Assembly: GCA_023442085.1 (NCBI GenBank) | Contig: JAEZMT010000033.1 | Span: 1-17,945, forward strand | Direction of reading: 5' to 3' | Length of the DNA: 17,945 nucleotides | DNA from: Pseudomonadota bacterium | GTDB taxonomy: Bacteria > Pseudomonadota > Alphaproteobacteria > Rhizobiales > Xanthobacteraceae | Part shown: piece by piece, positions 13,034-17,945 of the stretch | How the letters are laid out: each line of letters begins with the position of its first letter | Numbering within the stretch: position 1 is the stretch's first letter | Translations under genes and position numbers: made by a program | The notes under the pieces: model-generated | Told to the model about the DNA's origin: nothing | Seen by the model: the letters and a program-made list of their open reading frames with translations, nothing else | The model's database searches: none

Positions 13034-13447
13034 TCACTCGGCGATGCGCTGGATGAAGCGCGTCTTGATGGGCAGCTTGGCCGCCGCGAGGGTCAGCGCC
13101 TCGCGGGCGGTTTCGACGCTCACCCCGTCGATCTCGAACATGATACGGCCGGGCTTGACGCGGGCCGCCCAATACTCGGGCGCGCCCTTGCCCTTGCCCA
13201 TACGGACTTCCGTGGGCTTGGCCGACACCGGGACGTCGGGGAACACCCGAATCCAGACGCGTCCGGCGCGCTTCATGTGGCGGGTGAGCGCGCGGCGGGC
13301 CGCCTCGATCTGGCGGGCAGTCACGCGCTCCGGCTCGACGGCCTTGAGGCCGAACTCGCCGAAGTTCAATTCCGTGCCGCCCTTGGCGACGCCGTGAATG
13401 CGTCCCTTGAACTGCTTGCGGAACTTGGTGCGCTTGGGTTGCAGCAT
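13034..13447 (-). CDS. rplP: Large ribosomal subunit protein uL16
   Basis: uL16 organises the A-site tRNA-binding region of the 50S subunit; 137 residues. It begins MLQPKRTKFRKQFKGRIHG, contains the arginine-rich RHMKRAGRVWIRVFPDVPV segment and the MGKGKGAPEYWAARVKPGR signature, and ends KLPIKTRFIQRIAE. It lies 29 bp after rpsC. An overlapping longer frame (to 13745) is a shadow of this gene and rpsC. Confidence 0.98.
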   Translation of the reverse strand: MLQPKRTKFRKQFKGRIHGVAKGGTELNFGEFGLKAVEPERVTARQIEAARRALTRHMKRAGRVWIRVFPDVPVSAKPTEVRMGKGKGAPEYWAARVKPGRIMFEIDGVSVETAREALTLAAAKLPIKTRFIQRIAE

Positions 13448-13476
13448 GGCTTGATCGCCTTCTCTCTAGCCGGCCA

Positions 13477-14238
13477 TCAAGCCCGGGAGCCGCGGTCGCC
13501 GCGATCGCCACGATCGCCGCGATCACGGTCACCGCGCTCGCGCCGCTGGGGACGCGACGAGGGACCGGCTTCCTGCTCGGCCTGGCGCTTGTCCTGCGCC
13601 ATGGGATCGTGCTCGAGGATCTCGCCCTTGAAGATCCACACCTTGACACCGCAGGTGCCGTAGGTGGTGAAGGCGGTGGCGGTGCCGTAGTCCACGTCCG
13701 CACGAAGGGTGTGGAGCGGAACGCGGCCCTCGCGGTACCACTCAAGGCGCGCGATCTCAGCGCCGCCGAGACGGCCCGAGCAATTGATACGGATGCCTTC
13801 GGCGCCGAGGCGCATGGCGGACTGCACGGCGCGCTTCATGGCGCGACGGAAGGCCACGCGGCGCTCCAGCTGCTGGGCGATGGACTCGGCGACAAGGCGC
13901 GCGTCGATCTCCGGCTTCCGGATCTCGACGATGTTGATGAAGACTTCCGAGTTGGTCATCTCGGAGACCTTCTTGCGCAGCTTGTCGATGTCCGCGCCCT
14001 TCTTGCCGATGACCACGCCCGGACGACCCGAGTAGATGGTCACGCGGCACTTCTTGTGCGGGCGCTCGATCACCACCTTGGACACCGCCGCCTGCTTGAG
14101 CTGCTTCATCAGCATCTCGCGGATCTTGATGTCCTCGTGCAGCAGCTTGCCGTACTCGCCCTTGTTGGCGAACCAGCGGCTGTCCCACGTGCGGTTGATG
14201 CCGAGCCGGAGCCCGACCGGATTGACCTTCTGACCCAT
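13477..14238 (-). CDS. rpsC: Small ribosomal subunit protein uS3
   Basis: uS3 of the 30S head, at the mRNA entry channel, 253 residues. The N-terminus MGQKVNPVGLRLGINRTWDS, a type-II KH domain with GVVIGKKGADI at 75-85, and the C-domain GRLGGAEIARLEWYREGRVP (155-174) with TTYGTCGVKVWIFKGE (191-206) identify it. The ATG at 14238 shares its A with the rplV stop (TGATG), fixing the start. The C-terminal tail from about 213 is longer than in E. coli and ends in a charged low-complexity Gly-Asp-Arg repeat (236-250). rplP follows after 29 bp. Confidence 0.98.
   Translation of the reverse strand: MGQKVNPVGLRLGINRTWDSRWFANKGEYGKLLHEDIKIREMLMKQLKQAAVSKVVIERPHKKCRVTIYSGRPGVVIGKKGADIDKLRKKVSEMTNSEVFINIVEIRKPEIDARLVAESIAQQLERRVAFRRAMKRAVQSAMRLGAEGIRINCSGRLGGAEIARLEWYREGRVPLHTLRADVDYGTATAFTTYGTCGVKVWIFKGEILEHDPMAQDKRQAEQEAGPSSRPQRRERGDRDRGDRGDRGDRGSRA
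13485..13535 (-). repeat. Short tandem repeat encoding the Gly-Asp-Arg tail of S3
   Basis: Imperfect 9-bp units of the form CGCGATCGC or CACGATCGC (plus strand) run through about 13491-13535 and encode repeated Gly-Asp-Arg triplets at the end of rpsC. Near-identical units make this stretch prone to copy-number change by slippage. Confidence 0.7.
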
Positions 14239-14618
14239 CAGGCCCGCTCCTCGACTTCCCGCACCACGATGGTGATGTGGGCGAAGGGTTTCTCGATGCG
14301 CGAGGCGCGACCGCGCGCCCGCGGCGAGAACCGCTTCATGACCAGACCCTTGCCCACGTGCGCCTCGGCGACGATGAGATCGTCGACATCGAGCTCGTGG
14401 TTGTTCTCGGCGTTGGCGATCGCGCTCTCGAGGCACTTCTTCACGTCGCGGGCGATCCGCTTGTGAGAGAACTCGAGATCGGCGAGCGCCGTCGCCACCT
14501 TCTTGCCGCGGATCAGGCCCGCGACCAGGTTGAGCTTCTGGGGCGAGACGCGCAGGTTGCGCGCCACAGCCTTGGCTTCGTTGTCCGCGAGCGCGCGGGG
14601 CTTTGCCTGCTTACCCAT
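14238..14618 (-). CDS. rplV: Large ribosomal subunit protein uL22
   Basis: uL22 lines the polypeptide exit tunnel with a long beta-hairpin, 126 residues. The globular part shows NLRVSPQKLNLVAGLIRGKK (21-40) and AIANAENNHELDVDDLIVAE; the hairpin lies around 88-113 (GLVMKRFSPRARGRASRIEK), the zone where macrolide-resistance changes occur elsewhere. No obvious deletion is seen. It starts 6 bp after rpsS, and its stop overlaps the rpsC start by one base. Confidence 0.98.
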   Translation of the reverse strand: MGKQAKPRALADNEAKAVARNLRVSPQKLNLVAGLIRGKKVATALADLEFSHKRIARDVKKCLESAIANAENNHELDVDDLIVAEAHVGKGLVMKRFSPRARGRASRIEKPFAHITIVVREVEERA

Positions 14619-14624
14619 GACCGA

Positions 14625-14903
14625 TCACCGCCGCTTCGACTTCTTGTCGGCCGCGTGCCCGTAGTAAGTCCGCGTCGGAGCGAACTCGCCGAACTTCTGG
14701 CCGATCATGTCCTCGGTGACATTCACGGGCACGTGCTTGTGGCCGTTGTAGACGCCGAAGGTTAAGCCCACGAACTGGGGCAGAATGGTGGAGCGCCGGC
14801 TCCAGATCTTGATCACATCGCGGCGACCCGAACCCGCGGCAGCTTCCGCCTTCTTCAGCAGGTAGCCGTCGACGAACGGGCCTTTCCAGACAGAGCGAGA
14901 CAT
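14625..14903 (-). CDS. rpsS: Small ribosomal subunit protein uS19
   Basis: uS19 of the 30S head, which pairs with uS13; 92 residues, canonical. It starts MSRSVWKGPFVDGYLLKKAE and shows KIWSRRSTILPQFVGLTFGV, YNGHKHVPVNVTEDMIGQKF and GEFAPTRTYYGH. The start lies 11 bp after rplB and rplV begins 6 bp after its stop. Confidence 0.98.
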   Translation of the reverse strand: MSRSVWKGPFVDGYLLKKAEAAAGSGRRDVIKIWSRRSTILPQFVGLTFGVYNGHKHVPVNVTEDMIGQKFGEFAPTRTYYGHAADKKSKRR

Positions 14904-14914
14904 AGCTCAGGCCC

Positions 14915-15748
14915 TCACTTCTTGCGCTTGTGGCGGCTGGACACGATGAACTTGTCCGTCGCCTTGTTGCTGCGGGTCTTCTTGCCCTTGGTGGGGATGC
15001 CCCAGGGCGTGACCGGATGACGGCCGCCCGAGGTGCGGCCTTCACCGCCGCCGTGCGGGTGATCCACCGGGTTCATGACGACGCCGCGGTTATGCGGACG
15101 CTGGCCCAGCCACCGGCTGCGGCCGGCCTTGCCCAGCGAGATGTTCATGTGGTCCGGGTTCGAGACCGCACCGACCGTGGCATAGCAGGCGCCATGCACG
15201 AGGCGCTGCTCGCCGGAGTTCAGGCGGACGATCACGTAGCCCTCGTCGCGACCCACGATCTGCGCGTAGGTGCCGGCGGAGCGGGCGATCTGGCCACCCT
15301 TGCCGATCTTCAGCTCGACGTTGTGCACGATCGTGCCGACCGGGAGCGAGGACAGCGGGCCGGCATTGCCGGGCTTCACGTCCACGTTGTCGCCGGCGAT
15401 CACCTGGTCGCCCACGGCCAGGCGCTGCGGCGCCAGGATGTAGGCCAGCTCGCCGTCCTCATACTTGATGAGGGCGATGAACGAGGTGCGGTTCGGATCG
15501 TACTCCAGCCGCTCCACCGTCGCCGACACGCCGCGCTTGAGGCGCTTGAAGTCGACCAGACGGTAGGTCTGCTTGTGGCCGCCGCCGCGGAAGCGGACGG
15601 TGATGCGGCCATTGTTGTTGCGTCCGCCCGAGGAGCTCTTGCCCTCGGTCAGGGTCTTCACCGGCTTGCCCTTGTAGAGGCCGGAGCGGTCCACGATCAC
15701 GAGCTGGCGAAGGCTCGGCGTGACCGGCTTGAAATGCTTCAGCGCCAT
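14915..15748 (-). CDS. rplB: Large ribosomal subunit protein uL2
   Basis: uL2 is needed for subunit association and peptidyl-transferase centre assembly; 277 residues, typical for alphaproteobacteria. It shows the early basic region GGRNNNGRITVRFRGGGHKQ (41-60), the SH3-like middle domain (about 126-195), and the C-terminal NPVDHPHGGGEGRTSGGRHP (226-245) in which His230 is the counterpart of E. coli His229. It ends in a Lys/Arg-rich tail. A GAGGGGAA-type ribosome-binding site precedes the ATG at 15748, 25 bp after rplW. Confidence 0.98.
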   Translation of the reverse strand: MALKHFKPVTPSLRQLVIVDRSGLYKGKPVKTLTEGKSSSGGRNNNGRITVRFRGGGHKQTYRLVDFKRLKRGVSATVERLEYDPNRTSFIALIKYEDGELAYILAPQRLAVGDQVIAGDNVDVKPGNAGPLSSLPVGTIVHNVELKIGKGGQIARSAGTYAQIVGRDEGYVIVRLNSGEQRLVHGACYATVGAVSNPDHMNISLGKAGRSRWLGQRPHNRGVVMNPVDHPHGGGEGRTSGGRHPVTPWGIPTKGKKTRSNKATDKFIVSSRHKRKK

Positions 15749-15773
15749 GGTCTTATCCCGTTCCCCTCGGCTC

Positions 15774-16079
15774 TCAGAGGCCCGTGGTGATGTCGATCTT
15801 CTGGCCCTCTTCGAGGGTCACGACCGCTTTCTTGACGTCGCTCTGGACGCCCTTGCGGCCCTTGAAGATCTTCGTCTTGCCCTTGCGGACCAGCGTGTTC
15901 ACGCTCTTGACCTTCACGTCGAAAAGCTTCTCCACGGCTTCCTTGATGGAAGGCTTGGAAGCGGTCTTCGCGACGTTGAAGACAACCTTGTTCTGCTCGC
16001 TCGCGGTCGTCGCCTTCTCGGTGATGACGGGCGAGACGATCACGTCGTAATGACGCGGTTCGATGTTGCGCGTGCTCAT
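15774..16079 (-). CDS. rplW: Large ribosomal subunit protein uL23
   Basis: uL23 lies at the tunnel exit and docks trigger factor and SRP; 101 residues. VSPVITEKAT (15-24) includes the Glu used in chaperone docking in E. coli, and VEKLFDVKVKSVNTLVRKGK (49-68) with the adjacent FKGRKGVQSDVKKAVVTL is the rRNA-binding part. The ATG at 16079 overlaps the rplD stop by four bases (ATGA), implying coupled translation. rplB follows after 25 bp. Confidence 0.98.
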   Translation of the reverse strand: MSTRNIEPRHYDVIVSPVITEKATTASEQNKVVFNVAKTASKPSIKEAVEKLFDVKVKSVNTLVRKGKTKIFKGRKGVQSDVKKAVVTLEEGQKIDITTGL

Positions 16080-16696
16080 TTGAAGCGCGCCTCCAGCGCG
16101 TCCACGGCGGCCTTGGTCAGGACCAGGGTGTCGCGGCGCAGGATGTCATAGACGTTGATGCCCTGGATGGGCAGCACGTCCACGTAGGGCAGGTTGCGCG
16201 CCGCGAGCGCGATGTTCTGCTCCACCTGGGCGCCGTCCACGAAGAGAACGGACGAGATGCCGAGCTTCTCAAGCCGATCCTTGAGCGCCTTGGTCTTCGG
16301 ATCGGCGAGATTGGCGGTGTCGAGCACGATGATCTGCTCGGCCTTCGCCTTCGACGACAGCGCATGCTTCAGCGCAAGGGCACGGACCTTCTTCGGCAGG
16401 TCGATGGCGTGCGAACGCACCACCGGGCCGAAGGCACGACCGCCGCCGCGGAACTGCGGAGCGGACGCGGCGCCGTGACGGGCATTGCCGGTGCCCTTCT
16501 GCTTGTACAGCTTCTTGGACGTGCGGTTGATTTCCGAACGGCCCTTGGTGCGGTGCGTGCCGGCCTGGCGGCGCGAGAGCTGCCAGGTGACGCACCGGTG
16601 CAGGATGTCCGCGCGGGGCTCGAGGCCGAAGATCGCGTCGGACAGGGTCACGGAGCCGGCTTCGGAGCCGTCGAGCGTCTTGACGGTGAGTTCCAT
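16076..16696 (-). CDS. rplD: Large ribosomal subunit protein uL4
   Basis: uL4 reaches into the exit tunnel, and in E. coli it also represses the S10 operon. It has 206 residues. The extended tunnel loop and basic segment RTSKKLYKQKGTGNARHGAA, then the GGGRAFGPVVRSHAIDLPKK stretch, and the C-terminal VDVLPIQGINVYDILRRDTL are clear. I used the ATG at 16696, which shares its A with the rplC stop (TGATG); the preceding GTG at 16699 is in frame but less likely. The ribosome-binding site GAGGAGGG lies inside the end of rplC. Confidence 0.97.
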   Translation of the reverse strand: MELTVKTLDGSEAGSVTLSDAIFGLEPRADILHRCVTWQLSRRQAGTHRTKGRSEINRTSKKLYKQKGTGNARHGAASAPQFRGGGRAFGPVVRSHAIDLPKKVRALALKHALSSKAKAEQIIVLDTANLADPKTKALKDRLEKLGISSVLFVDGAQVEQNIALAARNLPYVDVLPIQGINVYDILRRDTLVLTKAAVDALEARFK

Positions 16697-17424
16697 CACG
16701 CGCCCTCCTCATTGGCGGCTTCAGCGGCCGGGGCCGCGTCCGAACCGTTGCCGAGCTTGAACGCGCCGGGCTTGGGGGCCTCGGCGGGCAGCCTCTTCTT
16801 CACGGCGTCGCGCACGGTGATCCAGCCACCCGCATGGCCGGGAACGGCGCCCTCGACGGCGATGAGGCCGCGCTCGACGTCGGTCATCACGACCTTCAGG
16901 TTCTGGGTGGTGACGGTGACGTCACCCATGTGGCCAGGCATCTTCTTGTTCTTGAAGGTCTTGCCGGGGTCCTGACGGCCGCCGGTCGAACCGATCGAAC
17001 GATGCGAGATGGACACGCCGTGCGAAGCGCGAAGACCACCGAAATTGTGGCGCTTCATGCCGCCGGCGAAGCCCTTGCCGATGGTGGTGCCGGTGACGTC
17101 CACATACTGGCCCACGACGAAGTGGTCAGCGGTGATCTCGGCACCGACGGGGATGAGCCCGTCTTCCGGCACGCGGAACTCGGCCATCTTCCGCTTGGGC
17201 TCGACCTGAGCGACCGCGAAGTGGCCGCGCTCGGCGCGGGTCACGTTCTTCGGCTTGCGCCGGCCAGCACCGAGCTGGACCGCGACGTAGCCATTCTTGT
17301 CGAGCGTGCGGTGGGCAACCACCTGGCAGCTCTCAACCTTCAGCACAGTGACCGGCACGTGCTCGCCAGCATCGGTGAAGATGCGGGTCATGCCGACCTT
17401 CTGGGCGATGACGCCTGACCGCAT
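16696..17424 (-). CDS. rplC: Large ribosomal subunit protein uL3
   Basis: uL3, an assembly initiator close to the peptidyl-transferase centre, 242 residues. The signature FAGGMKRHNFGGLRASHGVS is at 119-138, followed by GSTGGRQDPGKTFKNKKMPG (145-164); Gln151 corresponds to the glutamine that PrmB methylates in E. coli. The C-terminus carries an Ala/Glu-rich tail (about 226-242) beyond the ribosomal core. I chose the ATG at 17424 (MRSGVIAQKVGMTR) with GAGGAG eight bases upstream, rather than an in-frame codon at 17442 that would add six residues. rpsJ ends 21 bp upstream. Confidence 0.97.
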   Translation of the reverse strand: MRSGVIAQKVGMTRIFTDAGEHVPVTVLKVESCQVVAHRTLDKNGYVAVQLGAGRRKPKNVTRAERGHFAVAQVEPKRKMAEFRVPEDGLIPVGAEITADHFVVGQYVDVTGTTIGKGFAGGMKRHNFGGLRASHGVSISHRSIGSTGGRQDPGKTFKNKKMPGHMGDVTVTTQNLKVVMTDVERGLIAVEGAVPGHAGGWITVRDAVKKRLPAEAPKPGAFKLGNGSDAAPAAEAANEEGA

Positions 17425-17445
17425 GGTCGTGTCTCCTCGCACCCG

Positions 17446-17754
17446 TCAGAGCTTGATTTCGACGTCAACGCCAGCGGCGAGGTCGAGCTTCATCAGCGCG
17501 TCCACCGTCTGGGGCGTCGGATCGACGATATCGAGCAGGCGCTTGTGGGTGCGCATCTCGAACTGCTCACGCGACTTCTTGTCGATGTGAGGGGAACGGT
17601 TAACGGTGAACTTCTCGATCCGCGTGGGCAGCGGGATCGGGCCGCGCACCTGCGCGCCCGTGCGCTTGGCCGTGGCGACGATCTCGCGCGTCGACGCATC
17701 GAGGATGCGGTGATCGAACGCCTTCAGGCGAATTCGAATGTTCTGGCCGTTCAT
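17446..17754 (-). CDS. rpsJ: Small ribosomal subunit protein uS10 (NusE)
   Basis: uS10 of the 30S head, also NusE in transcription antitermination with NusB and NusG; 102 residues, the standard length. MNGQNIRIRLKAFDHRILD opens it and the conserved loop GPIPLPTRIEKFTVNRSPHI, followed by KKSREQFEMRTHKRL, identifies it. GGAG lies about 11 bases before the ATG at 17754, rather far. It is the first gene of the S10 block, 65 bp after tuf across a hairpin, with no promoter visible, so it is probably read from the tuf/str side. Confidence 0.98.
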   Translation of the reverse strand: MNGQNIRIRLKAFDHRILDASTREIVATAKRTGAQVRGPIPLPTRIEKFTVNRSPHIDKKSREQFEMRTHKRLLDIVDPTPQTVDALMKLDLAAGVDVEIKL

Positions 17755-17777
17755 GGCTCAATTGACTCCAGGAAGAG

Positions 17778-17808
17778 GAAACGCGCACGCCGATGCGCAG
17801 CGCGTTTC
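17778..17808 (-). other. Perfect hairpin between tuf and rpsJ
   Basis: GAAACGCGC (17778-17786) and GCGCGTTTC (17800-17808) form a perfect 9-bp inverted repeat with a 13-base loop that can itself pair CGC/GCG. On the minus strand the 3' arm is followed by CTCTTCC, not a T-run, so a simple intrinsic terminator is unlikely. A leader, processing or attenuation role for the S10 block is possible. Confidence 0.6.
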
Positions 17809-17819
17809 GTTCGCGTTGA

Positions 17820-17945
17820 TCACTCGATGATTGCGGCGACGACGCCGGCGCCGACGGTACGGCCGCCTTCACGGATGGCGAAGCGCAGCTTCTCCTCCAT
17901 GGCGATCGGAACGATCAGGTGCACGTCCATCGACACGTTGTCGCC
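17820..17945 (-). CDS. tuf: Elongation factor Tu, C-terminal 41 residues (partial at window edge)
   Basis: The last 41 codons and the stop of EF-Tu, the GTPase that delivers aminoacyl-tRNA to the ribosome. The visible part is the end of domain 3: GDNVSMDVHLIVPIAM, then EEKLRFAIREGGRTVGAGVV, ending AAIIE. This matches the highly conserved EF-Tu C-terminus, in which REGGRTVGAGVV contributes to the aminoacyl-tRNA and kirromycin interface. The gene continues beyond 17945. Its place before rpsJ indicates that the str and S10 blocks are joined here, as in many alphaproteobacteria. Confidence 0.95.
   Translation of the reverse strand, partial: GDNVSMDVHLIVPIAMEEKLRFAIREGGRTVGAGVVAAIIE

Overview
The window is a high-GC chromosomal segment carrying one long, almost unbroken ribosomal-protein superoperon, with every gene on the minus strand and transcription running from position 17945 towards 1. 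Gene order and protein types point to an alphaproteobacterium, most likely Hyphomicrobiales (a Xanthobacter/Azorhizobium/Bradyrhizobium-like lineage). The supporting points are adk lying directly between secY and rpsM, the absence of rpmJ, infA, map and rpsD from this locus, a 101-residue S14 without zinc cysteines, a short-LID adenylate kinase, and a Deg protease followed by rarA after rplQ. The genus-level placement is inference.

Layout in the direction of transcription: the 3' end of tuf (17945-17820); the S10 block rpsJ-rplC-rplD-rplW-rplB-rpsS-rplV-rpsC-rplP-rpmC-rpsQ (17754-12555); the spc block rplN-rplX-rplE-rpsN-rpsH-rplF-rplR-rpsE-rpmD-rplO (12362-8069); a 524-bp non-coding stretch; secY-adk (7544-5621); a 621-bp stretch holding a terminator, a small frameshifted gene and a promoter-like site; the alpha block rpsM-rpsK-rpoA-rplQ (4999-2422); a strong intrinsic terminator (about 2353-2383); and finally a periplasmic Deg/HtrA protease and the 5' part of rarA, which runs off the window at position 1.

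Functionally the window supplies translation elongation (EF-Tu), about half of the ribosomal proteins, the SecYEG channel core, adenylate kinase and the RNA polymerase alpha subunit, all growth-rate-linked functions. Many junctions are tight: rplC/rplD, rplV/rpsC and rplN/rplX share one base, rplD/rplW share four, rplX/rplE share eight, and one base separates secY from adk, so translational coupling is likely. The sequence suggests that the classical superoperon is split here into separate units. There is a hairpin after rplO, a promoter-like site before secY, an intrinsic terminator after adk, a good promoter-like site with a roughly 170-nt leader before rpsM, and an intrinsic terminator after rplQ.

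Most of the window is ordinary core genome. The parts that deserve a second look are the frameshifted 'WDPIGV' small gene between adk and rpsM, the structured rpsM leader, the non-coding stretch upstream of secY, two long structured gaps inside the spc/S10 blocks, and the Gly-Asp-Arg repeat tail of S3. I saw no CRISPR array, tRNA, rRNA, insertion sequence or phage gene, and found no clear novel multi-gene system.
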